Below are positions 20,433-32,632 of a DNA stretch of 64,000 bases, piece by piece. Source of the DNA: Simplicispira hankyongi (GTDB taxonomy: Bacteria > Pseudomonadota > Gammaproteobacteria > Burkholderiales > Burkholderiaceae_C); the NCBI RefSeq assembly GCF_003570885.1, contig NZ_QXJC01000001.1, positions 682,001-746,000 of the forward strand. The letters run 5' to 3'. The translations under genes and the position numbers were made by a program. The notes under the pieces are model-generated. The model did not search any database. It was not told the origin of the DNA and saw only the letters and a program-made list of their open reading frames with translations. Within the stretch, counting starts at the first letter, position 1. Every line of letters begins with the position of its first letter.

Positions 20433-20978
20433 ATGAACCGCACCCAGGTCGTCGAGCAGCTGCCCGGGCTGCGCCGTTATGCCCGGGTGCTGACGGGCGA
20501 GGCCTGGGCGGCCGATGATCTCGTACAGGACACGCTCGAGCGCGCCTGCAGCAAGTGGCTGCTGTGGCGTACGGGAACTGACCTGCGCGCCTGGCTGTTC
20601 ACGCTGATGCACAACCTGTACCTCAACCAGCGCCGCGCGCTGTCCTCGCCAGCGCCCGTCAATATCGAGGACGTCCAGGACCAGTTGCCCGGTGGCAGTG
20701 GACCTTCGGATGAGGCGCTGGACCTGGAACGCTGCCTGCAGCGCCTGCCGCCCGACCAGCGAGCTGTGCTGCTGCTGGTCGCCATGGAGGACATGAGCTA
20801 TGAAGACACAGCCCGGATCCTGGGCATCCCGGTGGGCACCGTCATGTCGCGCCTGTCGCGGGCCCGCACACGCCTGCGCGCGCTGATGGACCGCGAACCC
20901 ACACCAGGCCTCTCCCAGGCGGCCCCCGCGGGCGCGCCGACCACAGGCCCGGCACCTGCACTGCGCCGCCTGAAGTAA
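20433..20978 (+). CDS. ECF-type sigma-70 factor
   Basis: 181 residues. Region 2 covers about 10-75 (WAADDLVQDTLERAC) and region 4 about 110-160 (LPPDQRAVLLLVAMEDMSYE followed by GTVMSRLSRARTRLR). No extra domains. It is encoded 21 bp after the lipoprotein and 5 bp before the membrane protein that should be its anti-sigma factor. It directs RNA polymerase to an extracytoplasmic stress regulon of unknown signal. Confidence 0.93.
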   Translation: MNRTQVVEQLPGLRRYARVLTGEAWAADDLVQDTLERACSKWLLWRTGTDLRAWLFTLMHNLYLNQRRALSSPAPVNIEDVQDQLPGGSGPSDEALDLERCLQRLPPDQRAVLLLVAMEDMSYEDTARILGIPVGTVMSRLSRARTRLRALMDREPTPGLSQAAPAGAPTTGPAPALRRLK

Positions 20979-20983
20979 CGACC

Positions 20984-21919
20984 ATGACCCGCTCCTCCAC
21001 CATCGATCCGAGCCAGCACGCCTCTCGCCCTCAGGCCGACGAGAGTGCCCACTGGCATGCGCTGGTGGACGGCCAGCTGCCACCCGCACAGGCGCAGGCG
21101 CTGCACGAGCAACTGCTTGACGATGAGGCCGCCCAGGACGCCATGGCCCACTGGCGGGCGCAGGGGGACCGGCTGCACGCGCTGCACCAGGATCTGCTCC
21201 ACGCCCCCGTCCCCGACATGCTGCTCGCCGCCGCGTTGCGAACCGCAGACCGCGGGCAGCAGCAGGCGAGGTGGTGGCGCTGGGGTGGCATGGCCGCCTC
21301 GGTGGTGCTGGCCTTTGGGCTGGGATGGACGGGACGCAGCCAATGGCCCGGCCTTGCACCTGGCGTTGCACCTGGGAGCAGCATGGCAATCCGGAACGCA
21401 GCGCCGCTGGCGGCAGAAACCCCGCAGCGATTTGCCCAGCAGGCCGCGGTGGCCCACGCGGTGTACCAGCCCGAGGTGCGCCACCCGGTCGAGGTTACCG
21501 CCGCGCAGCAAGACCATCTGGTGCAGTGGTTGTCCAAACGGCTGGGCCGGCCGCTCAAGGTCCCTGCCCTGGGCTCGCTTGGCTACGAACTGGTCGGCGG
21601 TCGGCTCTTGCCCGGCGATACCGGGGTACGCGCGCAGTTCATGTACCAAAACAGCGCAGGCCAACGGATCACGCTGTACCTGGGCGCTCTCGCACCCGCG
21701 TCGGCCGGTGCCGTCCGCAGCGGCTTGCCGGGACCAATCGCCCCGGCGCCCGGGGCGACTTCGCCCTCCGACACCGCTTCTTTCCAGTTCACCCAGACAG
21801 GCCCGGTGTCCGGCTTCTACTGGACAGACGCCGGATTTGGCTACGCCTTGAGCGGGCAGCTCTCGCGCCCGGAGCTACTGAGCCTGGCAACAGCCGTGTT
21901 CCAGCAATTGAATCTCTGA
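20984..21919 (+). CDS. Membrane anti-sigma factor
   Basis: 311 residues. The N-terminal about 95 residues are cytoplasmic with an acidic helical start (HWHALVDGQLPPAQAQALHE), typical of anti-sigma domains but without the HxxxCxxC zinc motif. One membrane helix follows (about 99-115, GMAASVVLAFGLGW), then a large periplasmic part that resembles the C-terminal domain of DUF-type anti-sigma proteins. It lies 5 bp after the sigma gene, so translational coupling is likely. A zinc-independent release mechanism is inferred. Confidence 0.85.
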   Translation: MTRSSTIDPSQHASRPQADESAHWHALVDGQLPPAQAQALHEQLLDDEAAQDAMAHWRAQGDRLHALHQDLLHAPVPDMLLAAALRTADRGQQQARWWRWGGMAASVVLAFGLGWTGRSQWPGLAPGVAPGSSMAIRNAAPLAAETPQRFAQQAAVAHAVYQPEVRHPVEVTAAQQDHLVQWLSKRLGRPLKVPALGSLGYELVGGRLLPGDTGVRAQFMYQNSAGQRITLYLGALAPASAGAVRSGLPGPIAPAPGATSPSDTASFQFTQTGPVSGFYWTDAGFGYALSGQLSRPELLSLATAVFQQLNL

Positions 21920-21932
21920 GGCCAACGACAGT

Positions 21933-23024
21933 TCAGGCCAACTGGGCCAGCGGATGTGCGTAGGCAGGCCAGGGGCTGGTAAAGAACGGCGCCACCATCG
22001 CGGGTGTCACGTCTTCGATGCGCGCCGGGTTCCAGTGGGGCGTATGGTCCTTGTCCACGGCGAGTGCACGGATGCCTTCCAGGGTTTCGCTCTGGCCTGG
22101 ACGCAGGGTGAAGCAGTGGCGCACCATGTCGCGCTCCATGCGCAAATCGTCGGCCAGTTCCATGCTCCGCGCACGGCGGATTTGCTGCAGAACGACGCTC
22201 AGCAACAAGGGCGAACGCTTGCGCAGTGTCGCCGCGGTGTCGTGCTCCCACTCGCCGTCAGCGGCTTCGAGGGCAGCCACGATTTCGCCCACGCTGGGGA
22301 GTGAAAAATATTGGTCAATTTGAGCTCTAGCGCTTATGTAATATGCGCTTACAGCTATCATTTTTGATTTCACAAGCGCGGTAACCGCACCAGCGTCAGC
22401 GAAGTGCTGTGTCCCCAGAGCCTCCCACAACGACGCCTGTGTCTCCAGTGCGATGCGCCCGTCCGCCAAGCCCAGCGCCAGGGCGGCATCCCCTCCGATC
22501 GCCTCGCCGGTCAGCGCCAGCCACTCCCCCGTATGGCCGGGGCAGCGCGAAAGAAAGTAGCCGCCGCCCACGTCCGGAAACAGGCCAATGGCCGTCTCGG
22601 GCATCGCCATCTTCGTGCGCTCGGTCACCAGCCGCAGCGCAGCACCCTGGCTGATGCCCATGCCGCCACCCATGACGATGCCATCCATGAAGGCAATGTA
22701 GGGCTTGGAGTAGCGATGGATCAGGTGGTTGAGGGCGTATTCCTCGGTGAAAAAATCTTCCAGGCGCGGATCGCCCGTACTGCCCGCCTGGTGCAGAAAC
22801 CGGATGTCGCCGCCAGCGCAGAAAGCGCCAAACGGACCTTCCTTGTTACTGCCGCGCACAGCGACGGCCAGCACGGCGGGGTCGTCCTGCCAGGCGAGGA
22901 GCTGCTCCATCAGGCCGCGCACCATGTCAAGCGAGAGCGCGTTGAGCGCACGTGGCCGATTCAAGGTAATGAAGCCAACCTGGCCTCGTCGTTCGCACTG
23001 CAGTTCCACCAAATGCTCCGTCAT
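21933..23024 (-). CDS. Enoyl-CoA hydratase/isomerase family, 3-hydroxyisobutyryl-CoA hydrolase type
   Basis: 363 residues from MTEHLVELQCERRGQ; an upstream ATG 180 bp earlier lies inside the EamA gene and was rejected. The crotonase fold is clear: FCAGGDIRFLHQAG, GIVMGGGMGIS for the oxyanion hole, PETAIGLFPDVGGGYFLS. The length and C-terminal extension match HIBYL-CoA hydrolases of valine breakdown. A dispersed repeat (22315-22370) is translated in frame as about 19 residues including IAVSAYYISARAQ. Its ATG overlaps the EamA stop by 4 bp. Confidence 0.88.
   Translation of the reverse strand: MTEHLVELQCERRGQVGFITLNRPRALNALSLDMVRGLMEQLLAWQDDPAVLAVAVRGSNKEGPFGAFCAGGDIRFLHQAGSTGDPRLEDFFTEEYALNHLIHRYSKPYIAFMDGIVMGGGMGISQGAALRLVTERTKMAMPETAIGLFPDVGGGYFLSRCPGHTGEWLALTGEAIGGDAALALGLADGRIALETQASLWEALGTQHFADAGAVTALVKSKMIAVSAYYISARAQIDQYFSLPSVGEIVAALEAADGEWEHDTAATLRKRSPLLLSVVLQQIRRARSMELADDLRMERDMVRHCFTLRPGQSETLEGIRALAVDKDHTPHWNPARIEDVTPAMVAPFFTSPWPAYAHPLAQLA
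22315..22370. repeat. Dispersed palindromic repeat, copy inside hydrolase gene
   Basis: It contains CTCTAGCGCTTATG, a short AT centre and GCGCTTACAGCTATCA, the hallmark halves of the repeat family also seen at 26288, 34205, 40898, 48108, 50824 and 56126. It is AT-richer than the gene around it and adds a run of hydrophobic residues without breaking the frame. Confidence 0.7.
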
Positions 23025-23935
23025 GTCTGCTCTCTCCACCCCAGTAATTCGTTGAAAACCAGTGCGCCAATCACCAGCGCGCCTCCCGTCAGCACGGCCG
23101 GACCGGGTCGCTCGCCCGCGCCCCACCATGCCAGCAAAATACCAAAAATCACCTCCAGCAGACCGAGAAGCGCCATCTCGGGCGCTTTCAACACCCGGCC
23201 GCAACGCACCACCAGCAGGCAGGGGACCGCCAGCTGCACCAGACCCAGAAAAGCGAGCAGCAGCAGGTCATGGCCGGAGGCGGCAAACGGCAGCGCAAGC
23301 GGCAGGGTAGCCAAGCTGGAGATCACGGCGCCGATCAGTACCGCAGGCATCAGGTCGACCGATTCCCCATGGCGCTGCGCGTGCTGCACCACCGTCCAGT
23401 TCACGGCCGCAGCCAGGGGCACACACAGGGCAACCAAGGTGCCCGCCAGCGGTACGCTGCGCACCTGCGTACCGAACATCCAGGCGATGCCCAGCCCCGC
23501 CACTGCAATGGCCATCCCGGTGCGGGGGGCGATGCGATGGCCGATGAAAACCCGGGCTACCAGAGCGGTCAGTAGCGGGCCAGAGGCCATGGTGACCAGT
23601 ACGTTGGCCACCGGCATGAGCGTGATGCCGACCATGAAGGCCGTGAACATCACGCTCCAGCACACGCCCGAGAGCCACAGGGCATGCCCGCCGCGCAATA
23701 GCGGCGCCAGGGCGTTTCGCCCGCGCACGGCAGGCAAAAGCACCAGAAGAGAGGCGAGCGTGAACACGCTGCGCCAGAACGTCACCTCGAAACTGCGCGC
23801 CTGCTCAAGGTGGCGGGTGACCACGCCCGCTATCGACCACAGAAAGGTGGCACCCACCATGGTCCACACCGCGCGGGTATGGGTCAGGCTTCGTCCTGCC
23901 TGCAGCAACGAAGCTTGGGCCGGATGCGTTTCCAT
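23021..23935 (-). CDS. EamA/DMT superfamily transporter
   Basis: 304 residues from METHPAQAS. Ten hydrophobic helices in two EamA halves are visible, the first starting VWTMVGATFLWSIAGVVTR and the second near VPLAGTLVALCVPLAAAV. It is an inner-membrane drug/metabolite transporter of unknown substrate, likely an exporter. The stop overlaps the start of the hydrolase gene, so the two form a coupled pair. It lies 76 bp after typA. Confidence 0.88.
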   Translation of the reverse strand: METHPAQASLLQAGRSLTHTRAVWTMVGATFLWSIAGVVTRHLEQARSFEVTFWRSVFTLASLLVLLPAVRGRNALAPLLRGGHALWLSGVCWSVMFTAFMVGITLMPVANVLVTMASGPLLTALVARVFIGHRIAPRTGMAIAVAGLGIAWMFGTQVRSVPLAGTLVALCVPLAAAVNWTVVQHAQRHGESVDLMPAVLIGAVISSLATLPLALPFAASGHDLLLLAFLGLVQLAVPCLLVVRCGRVLKAPEMALLGLLEVIFGILLAWWGAGERPGPAVLTGGALVIGALVFNELLGWREQT

Positions 23936-24011
23936 CACGCGGCAATGAAGGCGCGCGCAGCGCATTGCAGCGGCCACCGCGCTGGGGCCAGCGCTACCGG
24001 GGCTTGTGCGC

Positions 24012-25831
<1,820 letters not shown>

Positions 25832-25835
<4 letters not shown>

Positions 25836-26830
25836 GTCGTTTCCAAAATACCGGCGTTTGCGGCGCTCGGCGTGCTCTTCAAGATTTGTTCGATTTCGAT
25901 CGGGCTCAGCAACCGGTCGGGGATAAGTTCGCCTGCCACCACGTGGCCCGCGCCCAACAGCGCGGCAGGCGCTTGCCCGAACACCGCAACTTCTGGCGCA
26001 TCGGGCCAGGCGCCGCGGCGGCGCAGACCGGAGAGAAAACGCCCGGCCTCGTAGGCGTCCAGCTCAATGCGAGGTTGACCGGCGAGCAACAACTCAGCCG
26101 GCGCCAGGCAGGCAAGGCGAGCGTCTTCGTCCATGGCTTCCAGCGCCTCAAGCGTGACGCAATCGGCCAGCCCCAAGCCTCCGGTTTCAATGCGGCGCAA
26201 AAAGGTCAGGTGGGCGCCACAACCGAGTGCCGCTCCGATATCTTCGCCGAGGGTGCGGATGTAGGTGCCTTTGCTGCATTTCACTACGATATTGATAGCT
26301 GGATGCGCAGATGTATCCTGCGCTGGAGCCAGATTTAACTCAAAAATTTCTACGTTACGCGGCGCGCGCTCCACCTCAATGCCCGCGCGCGCGTATTCGT
26401 AGAGCGCGCGCCCGTCCTTCTTCAAGGCGCTGTGCATCGGCGGCACCTGCGCCATGGGGCCGGTGAACTGGCGCTGCACAGCCGCAAGCCGCTCTGGGGA
26501 GAGTGCGTCAGCCGGAACCGGCCGCTCGGCCAGCACGTCACCTTCCGCGTCGCCCGTGCTGGTCGTCACACCGAGGCGCGCCACCGCGTGGTATGTCTTA
26601 GGGGCGTCGAGCTGCAACTGGCTGAATTTGGTCGCCGCGCCAAAACACAGCGGCAGCACGCCAGTGGCCAGCGGATCGAGCGTACCCGTATGGCCCGCCT
26701 TTTCCGCGCGCAACAGCCATTTGGCCTTTTGCAAGGCTTGGTTGCTGGAGAGCCCCAGCGGCTTGTCGATGAGCAGCACCCCATGCACCGGGCGCCGCTG
26801 CACCCGAATGCGGGGAGCCGGCGCGGTCAT
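25832..26830 (-). CDS. truB: tRNA pseudouridine(55) synthase
   Basis: 332 residues. The catalytic loop [17 protein letters not shown] with its Asp is present, as is [15 protein letters not shown]. It makes pseudouridine 55 in the T loop of tRNAs. The segment between EIFELNL and VVKCSKG is longer than in most TruB proteins and coincides with a dispersed repeat (26288-26346). It overlaps rbfA and typA by 4 bp each. Confidence 0.97.
26288..26346. repeat. Dispersed palindromic repeat, copy inside truB
   Basis: The halves TTGATAGCTGGATGCGCAG and CTGCGCTGGAGCCAGATTT match the family consensus around the AGCTATCAA end. It encodes about 12 extra residues ([11 protein letters not shown] region) ahead of the conserved CSKGTY motif, in frame. 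Confidence 0.65.
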
Positions 26831-27204
26831 TCGTTGTCTTCTTTTGAGCGCGAAGCGACCGCCTGGGCAATCAGCGCATTCATATCCGCCGCATGCTCGG
26901 GCGTGCGGTCGAACACGAAGTGCAGCGTGGGCACGGTATGGATGTGCAGGCGCTTGAACAGACCGGCGCGCAAAAACCCCGCCGCCTGATCCAGTGCTTC
27001 TTGCGTGGCGGCCGGCTCGCCGGTCAGCACGCTGTAGAACACCTTCGCATGGGCGTAATCGGGGGTCACCTCCACCGACTGGATGGTGACCATGCCGACG
27101 CGCGGGTCCTTGAGCTCGCGCGCGATCAGCTCCGACAGATCGCGCTGGATCTGGTCGGCCACCTTGAAGGCGCGGTTAGGCGTGGAGGATTTCTTGGCGG
27201 CCAT
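26827..27204 (-). CDS. rbfA: 30S ribosome-binding factor A
   Basis: 125 residues from [15 protein letters not shown] (an ATG 21 bp upstream is less likely). The single KH-like domain shows [20 protein letters not shown] and [13 protein letters not shown]. It matures the 16S rRNA 5' end and supports cold adaptation. It lies between infB and truB, separated from infB by a 165-bp spacer carrying a REP-like repeat. Confidence 0.96.
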   Translation of the reverse strand: MAAKKSSTPNRAFKVADQIQRDLSELIARELKDPRVGMVTIQSVEVTPDYAHAKVFYSVLTGEPAATQEALDQAAGFLRAGLFKRLHIHTVPTLHFVFDRTPEHAADMNALIAQAVASRSKEDNE

Positions 27205-27264
27205 GTTAGTAACCCACTGCGCCAATCACCGACGACGCCGCGTGAACGTGGCGCGGCCAATGCC

Positions 27265-27369
27265 AGCGCCCCCGCACAAGGGCCGCCCCGCCGTGCTGGG
27301 GGCGTCCCCCTCCCGAATCGCAAAGCGATTCGAGAGAGGGGGAAGGCGCGAAGCGACTCAGGGGGTGCT
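27265..27369. repeat. REP-like GC-rich repeat between infB and rbfA
   Basis: It contains CCCCCTCCCGAATCG, an AAAGC turn, CGATTCGAGAGAGGGGG and a trailing GGCGCGAAGCGACTCAGGGGG, so long inverted arms are possible. Similar GC-rich sequences lie at 43513-43590 and 52310-52376. It falls inside an operon and may act as an mRNA stability or partial termination element. Confidence 0.65.
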
Positions 27370-30240
27370 TCATAGCGTCCGCGCGATTTCCTTGACGTCG
27401 AAGAATTCCAGCTGATCACCTTCCTTGACGTCGTTGTAGTTCTTCAGCTTGATACCGCACTCGAAACCTTCCTTGACATCCTTGACGTCGTCTTTCAGGC
27501 GGCGCAGCGACTCGACTTCGCCGGTGTAGATGACGACGTTCTCGCGCAGCAGGCGGAACTTCGCATTGCGATGCACCATGCCGGACGTGATGTACGAACC
27601 CGCAACGGTACCGATCTTGGAGGCCACGAACACCGTACGGATTTCGGCCGTGCCGATGATCTCTTCGCGCTGCTCAGGTGCCAGCATGCCGGACATGGCC
27701 ACTTTCAATTCATCGACGGCGTCGTAGATGATGCTGTAGTAGTGCAGTTCGACATCGTTGGCTTCAGCCAGCTTGCGCGCACCGGCGTCGGCCCGCACAT
27801 TGAAGCCGATGACGATGGACTTGGATGCAATCGCCAGGTTGATGTCCGACTCGCTGATCGCGCCTACGCCGGTATAGACCAGTTGCACCTTGACTTCGTC
27901 GGTCGAGAGTTTGAGCAGCGACTGCGACAGCGCCTCTTGCGAACCCTGCACATCGGCCTTGACGATGATGGGCAGCATCTTGACTTCGCCCGCCGTCATG
28001 TCGGAGAACATGTTCTCCAGCTTGGCTGCCTGCATCTTGGCCAGCTTGGTATTGCGGAACTTACCGGCGCGGTAGGTCGCGATTTCGCGTGCACGGCGCT
28101 CGTCGGTGAGCACCATGAACTCGTCGCCAGCCTGCGGCACTTCCGTCAAACCCTGGATTTCCACCGGAATGGACGGACCTGCGGACTTGGCGGTCTGGCC
28201 ATTTTCATCCAGCATGGCGCGCACGCGGCCAAAGGTCTGGCCGGCAAGCACCACGTCGCCCACCTTGAGCGTACCGGACTGCACCAGCACCGTCGCAACC
28301 GGGCCACGGCCTTTGTCGAGCTGCGCTTCAATCACGAGGCCCTTGGCCAGCGTCGTCACCGGCGCCTTGAGCTCCATCACTTCGGCTTGCAGCAGTACCT
28401 GTTCAAGCAGCGCGTCGATGCCCATGCCGGTCTTGGAAGACACTTGCACGAAAGGTGTGTCGCCACCGTATTCTTCAGGCACCACCTGCTCGACCACCAG
28501 CTCCTGCTTGACGCGCTCAAAGTTGGCGTCGGGCTTGTCGGACTTGGTGATGGCCACCACCATGGGAACACCGGCCGCCTTGGCGTGCTTGATGGCTTCC
28601 TTGGTCTGCGGCATGACGCCGTCGTCGGCTGCCACCACCAGAATCACGATGTCGGTCGCCTGTGCACCACGGGCACGCATGGCGGTGAACGCCTCGTGAC
28701 CGGGGGTATCGAGGAACGACACCATGCCGCGCGGGGTCTCGACGTGGTAAGCCCCAATGTGCTGCGTAATGCCGCCCGCTTCACCCGTCGCCACCTTGGT
28801 GCGGCGGATGTAGTCCAGCAGCGAGGTCTTGCCGTGGTCCACGTGGCCCATGACGGTGACAACCGGCGCGCGCGAGACGAGCTCGGCGGTTTGCAACGAT
28901 GCATCCTCTTGCGCAAAAGCTTCCGGATCGTCCAGCGCGGCGACCACGGCCGTGTGGCCGAGTTCCTCGACCACGATCATCGCGGTGTCCTGGTCCAGCG
29001 GCTGGTTGATGGTCACCATCTGGCCCATCTTCATCAGCGCCTTGATGACTTCAGACGCCTTGATGGACATTTTGTGCGCCAGCTCGGCCACCGTAATGGT
29101 TTCAGGCACGTGCACTTCAATGGCGCGCATCTCCACCGGTGCGGCGTGTGCGTGCTGATCAGAACGGTCGCGGTCGTTGCCACGGCGGCCGCCGCTGCGC
29201 GAACCGCTGCCACTGCGCCAGGCACTGGCTCCACCACGTCCACCGCCCGTGTCGCCACGGGTGGGAATGCCCTTTTTCTTGGCTGCGTCACCCGCCCAAC
29301 TCGACGAGAGCTTGGCTGACTTGACTTCCTTGCCGGCACCCCCTGGGGCACCTGGGGAGCCCGCCGCACGCGGTGCCGCACCAGGGGCGGCAGCCGGCTT
29401 GTGCAAGGTGCCCTTCTTGGCGTCGCCAGCGCGCGCAACCACCTTGGGCTCTTCCGGCTTCTTGGCTACCAACACCTTGGCAGGCGCCGACATCATGGAG
29501 CGAATGGCAGCGGCTTCCGCCAATGCCTTGCGACGGCGCTCATCCAGATCGCTGGCGCGTTCGGCTTCCTCGGCGGCACGCGCGCGGGACTCGGCTTCGG
29601 CCTTCTCACGCGCTTCGGCCTGTGCGGCCGCGCGGGCTGCGGCCTCGGCGGCCTGCTCACGCGTGGCCTCCTGCTTCTCAGCAGACGCCTGCGCCTTTTT
29701 CTCGGCTTCCTGCGCGGCATAGGCTGCGGCGCGCTCTGCGGCTTCGCGTTCGCGCTGCTCGCGCATCTCGCGGTCGCGGCGTTTCTCGCTCAGATCCTGC
29801 TCCTGGCGGCTGATCAGCTCGGCCTGGCGACGCGCTTCCTCCTCGCGGCGTGCGAGATCAGCGTTGTCCTGTTCTGGCGCCTGCTCCACGTCTTCCGGCA
29901 CGGCATCAATGTCCGACAGTGCTGCAGCCTCCGCCGCATCGTCACGCTTGACGAAAGTGCGCTTTTTGCGCACTTCCACCTGAATGGTACGCGCCTTTCC
30001 AGAGGCATCGGCCTGCTTGATTTCGCTGGTGGAGCGCTTTACCAAGGTAATTTTTTTGCGATCCGATGCTGCAAGACCATGGCTGGCCTGCAGATGCGCG
30101 AGCAGCTTTTGCTTGTCGCTCTCGGTCAGAACGTCGGACGCAGCGGCCTTGGAGACACCGGCAGACTTGAGCTGTTCGAGCAAGACGTCAGAGGTTTTTT
30201 TGAGTTCGCTGGCGAACTCGGCAACGGTATTACTGGACAT
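27370..30240 (-). CDS. infB: Translation initiation factor IF-2
   Basis: 956 residues from [15 protein letters not shown]; the ATG 45 bp upstream lies in the nusA spacer and was not used. The N-terminal IF2_N modules and a very long Ala/Glu/Arg-rich coiled region (about 150-270) are followed by a Gly/Arg-rich hinge and the GTPase core with [15 protein letters not shown] and DTPGHEAF, then domains II to IV. It places fMet-tRNA on the 30S subunit. It follows nusA by 23 bp. Confidence 0.97.
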   Translation of the reverse strand: MSSNTVAEFASELKKTSDVLLEQLKSAGVSKAAASDVLTESDKQKLLAHLQASHGLAASDRKKITLVKRSTSEIKQADASGKARTIQVEVRKKRTFVKRDDAAEAAALSDIDAVPEDVEQAPEQDNADLARREEEARRQAELISRQEQDLSEKRRDREMREQREREAAERAAAYAAQEAEKKAQASAEKQEATREQAAEAAARAAAQAEAREKAEAESRARAAEEAERASDLDERRRKALAEAAAIRSMMSAPAKVLVAKKPEEPKVVARAGDAKKGTLHKPAAAPGAAPRAAGSPGAPGGAGKEVKSAKLSSSWAGDAAKKKGIPTRGDTGGGRGGASAWRSGSGSRSGGRRGNDRDRSDQHAHAAPVEMRAIEVHVPETITVAELAHKMSIKASEVIKALMKMGQMVTINQPLDQDTAMIVVEELGHTAVVAALDDPEAFAQEDASLQTAELVSRAPVVTVMGHVDHGKTSLLDYIRRTKVATGEAGGITQHIGAYHVETPRGMVSFLDTPGHEAFTAMRARGAQATDIVILVVAADDGVMPQTKEAIKHAKAAGVPMVVAITKSDKPDANFERVKQELVVEQVVPEEYGGDTPFVQVSSKTGMGIDALLEQVLLQAEVMELKAPVTTLAKGLVIEAQLDKGRGPVATVLVQSGTLKVGDVVLAGQTFGRVRAMLDENGQTAKSAGPSIPVEIQGLTEVPQAGDEFMVLTDERRAREIATYRAGKFRNTKLAKMQAAKLENMFSDMTAGEVKMLPIIVKADVQGSQEALSQSLLKLSTDEVKVQLVYTGVGAISESDINLAIASKSIVIGFNVRADAGARKLAEANDVELHYYSIIYDAVDELKVAMSGMLAPEQREEIIGTAEIRTVFVASKIGTVAGSYITSGMVHRNAKFRLLRENVVIYTGEVESLRRLKDDVKDVKEGFECGIKLKNYNDVKEGDQLEFFDVKEIARTL

Positions 30241-30263
30241 ATGTGGTTCGTGCCTCCCGACCT

Positions 30264-31748
30264 TTACGCTTGCCCCGCGAACCAATGCTCGCGTGCTTTC
30301 ATGATCAATGCCTTGGCGTCGTCTTCGGTTTGCCCTGTCAGCTCGATGAGCTCATCCAGGCCCAAGTCGGCCAAATCGTCGCGTGTGTGTACGCCACCCC
30401 CAGCCAGCTTGGCAATCAGCTCGGGCGTCACGCCTTCGAGATCGCGCAAATCCTGAGAGACGCTCTCGACACTGTCTTCGCGTGCGATTTCCATAGTCAA
30501 CAAGGCATCCTTGGCGCGCGCGCGCAGTTCGTTGACGGTGTCTTCGTCGAAACTCTCAATCTCCAGCATTTCCTGCAGCGGCACGTAGGCCACTTCTTCG
30601 AGGGTGTTGAAGCCCTCTTCGATCAGGGTGTCGGCGATCTCCTGGTCAACATCAAGCTTTTCCATGAACAGGTGACGCGCCATATTGGTCTCGTTGGCCT
30701 GCTTCTGGGCCGATTCGGCAGCGTCCATGATGTTGATTTTCCAACCCGTGAGGTCAGACGCAAGGCGCACGTTCTGGCCGCCACGGCCGATGGCAATGGC
30801 GAGGTTTTCCTCATCCACCACCACATCCATAGCGTGCTTTTCCTCATCGACCATGATCGATGAGACATTCGCTGGCGCCAGGGCGCCAATGACAAACTGC
30901 GCCGGGTCTTCGGACCACAGCACAATATCGACACGCTCACCAGCGAGTTCGTTGGTCACGGCATTGACGCGCGTGCCACGCACACCGACGCAAGTGCCGA
31001 TGGGGTCCACGCGACGGTCATGCGAGAGCACGGCAATTTTGGCCCGGCTGCCGGGGTCACGGGCACAGCTCTTGATCTCCAGCAGGCCCTGCTCGATCTC
31101 GGGCACCTCATGGCGGAACAGCTCGATCATGAATTCTGGCGCCGAGCGCGAGAGGATGATGGGCGCGCCGCGCAGCGTCAGGTCCACCTCCATGATCATG
31201 GCGCGCACGCGGTCGCCGCTGCGCAGGTTTTCCTTGGGAATCATCTCGCTGCGGCGCAGACGCCCTTCGACGCGGCCAGACTCGACAATGAGGTCCCCCT
31301 TGTCCATGCGCTTGACGGTACCTGTCAGAATCTTCTCGCCACGCGACATGAAGTCGTTCAGCAACATTTCGCGCTCGGCGTCACGAATCTTCTGCAGGAT
31401 GACCTGCTTAGCAGCCATCGCGCCAATGCGGCCGATGGGCACAGATTCGATGCCTTCCTCAATGTACTCGCCGACCTCAACGTCTGGAACGCGCTCCCGC
31501 GCATCCATCAGCAACTCTTCAGCGTCAGGGTTTTGCAGACCGGCGTCGTCAGGCACCACCAGCCAGCGACGGAAGGTTTCGTAGTTACCGCTGTCGCGGT
31601 CAAGCGCCACGCGGATATCTACTTCGCCGGAATAGAGTTTTTTCGTCGCCTGGGCCAAGGCGGATTCAACGGCACCCAGCACCACGTCCCGCTCAACGCT
31701 TTTTTCGCGCGAAATGGCATCCACCAACATCAACAATTCGCGATTCAT
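30264..31748 (-). CDS. nusA: Transcription termination/antitermination protein NusA
   Basis: 494 residues. The N-terminal polymerase-binding domain (1-130), the S1 domain (about 135-200, [18 protein letters not shown]), two KH domains ([35 protein letters not shown]) and two C-terminal acidic repeats (about 360-490) are all visible. It controls pausing, termination and antitermination. The order rimP-nusA-infB is conserved, with 75 bp between rimP and nusA. Confidence 0.98.
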   Translation of the reverse strand: MNRELLMLVDAISREKSVERDVVLGAVESALAQATKKLYSGEVDIRVALDRDSGNYETFRRWLVVPDDAGLQNPDAEELLMDARERVPDVEVGEYIEEGIESVPIGRIGAMAAKQVILQKIRDAEREMLLNDFMSRGEKILTGTVKRMDKGDLIVESGRVEGRLRRSEMIPKENLRSGDRVRAMIMEVDLTLRGAPIILSRSAPEFMIELFRHEVPEIEQGLLEIKSCARDPGSRAKIAVLSHDRRVDPIGTCVGVRGTRVNAVTNELAGERVDIVLWSEDPAQFVIGALAPANVSSIMVDEEKHAMDVVVDEENLAIAIGRGGQNVRLASDLTGWKINIMDAAESAQKQANETNMARHLFMEKLDVDQEIADTLIEEGFNTLEEVAYVPLQEMLEIESFDEDTVNELRARAKDALLTMEIAREDSVESVSQDLRDLEGVTPELIAKLAGGGVHTRDDLADLGLDELIELTGQTEDDAKALIMKAREHWFAGQA

Positions 31749-31823
31749 GCAACGACTCTCCTATTTCTTTCACCTTGGGGCCACACGCAGGCGGCCCGGA
31801 CCGACTTCATCCCTCACGGGATA

Positions 31824-32408
31824 TCACCCCGACGCCGCCCCCGCGCCGCGCCCTTTGAAATTCACAATGGGCGCCAAGCGCACCTCCTTGAGTTCATCAA
31901 GTGCAAAACCCAGCGCCTGGAGCGGCGTCTGCGCCCGTTTGGCGCTGACACGCTGACCAGGCTTGATCGGCGGCTCGTCGCGCCACGTAATCTGCCAGCC
32001 GCCACCCTCGGCACGCTCAAGCGTGCCGCGAAACTTCTTGCGCAGCGGGCTCACCTGCCCTGCCGCGGCAGCGCCTATGGGCTGCTTGAGGACAAGATCA
32101 ATCACCTGACCCTCAAAACGCACAAAATCCTGCTCGTGGCGCAAAGGCCGATCGATACCGGGCGAAGACACCTCAAGCCGCGTGTACTCCACCGCATCCA
32201 CTTCCAGCGCAAACTGCAGCTGCCGCGTGACCTTCTCGCAATCTTCCACGGTGATGAATTGCTCAGACCGCGAACCACCGATTTCTGCCGGCGCCTGCCA
32301 AGGCAAATCAATGGTGATGCGCAACAGGCCACCGGGGCAGCGAGCCACCTCGACCAAGTCGTACCCCAGGCCGATGACAGTTTGCTCGACGATTTGCTGC
32401 AGCGCCAC
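31824..32408 (-). CDS. rimP: Ribosome maturation factor RimP
   Basis: 194 residues with a GTG start (MALQQIVEQTVIGLGYDLVE). The N-terminal alpha/beta domain has the DCEKVTRQLQFALEVDA-type core with YTRLEVSSPGIDRPLR, and an Sm-like C-terminal domain follows. It is needed for 30S maturation. First gene of the nusA-infB operon. It has a longer basic tail than the E. coli protein. Confidence 0.95.
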   Translation of the reverse strand: MALQQIVEQTVIGLGYDLVEVARCPGGLLRITIDLPWQAPAEIGGSRSEQFITVEDCEKVTRQLQFALEVDAVEYTRLEVSSPGIDRPLRHEQDFVRFEGQVIDLVLKQPIGAAAAGQVSPLRKKFRGTLERAEGGGWQITWRDEPPIKPGQRVSAKRAQTPLQALGFALDELKEVRLAPIVNFKGRGAGAASG

Positions 32409-32430
32409 GTATTGAATTCAATTCCGGAAA

Positions 32431-32511
32431 AACAAAAAACCCGAGAACCCCCTGAGGCTTCGAGCTCCAAAAGCTTACGGCCAAAAAAAACGGGCGGTTG
32501 GTACCCGCCCG
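32431..32511 (-). terminator. Tandem terminator-like hairpins upstream of rimP
   Basis: The distal hairpin (32491-32497 with 32505-32511, 7-nt loop) is followed on the minus strand by eight T, a strong intrinsic terminator. A second, imperfect hairpin (about 32441-32468) is followed by TTTTTTGTTTTT, 23 nt before the rimP start. The first may end the thioredoxin-like gene transcript. Alternatively, both may form a NusA-responsive leader of rimP-nusA. Sequence alone does not decide. Confidence 0.7.
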
Positions 32512-32632
32512 CTTGGTCGTGAGAGAGCCATTGTAGCCCGGAAAACCTCCTCACAAAAGCCCCTGGCCCCTGAAAAACGCAAAAACAGGCCTTGCCACAC
32601 CCCCAGCAAACGGCTGGCGCAGGGCCGCACGG

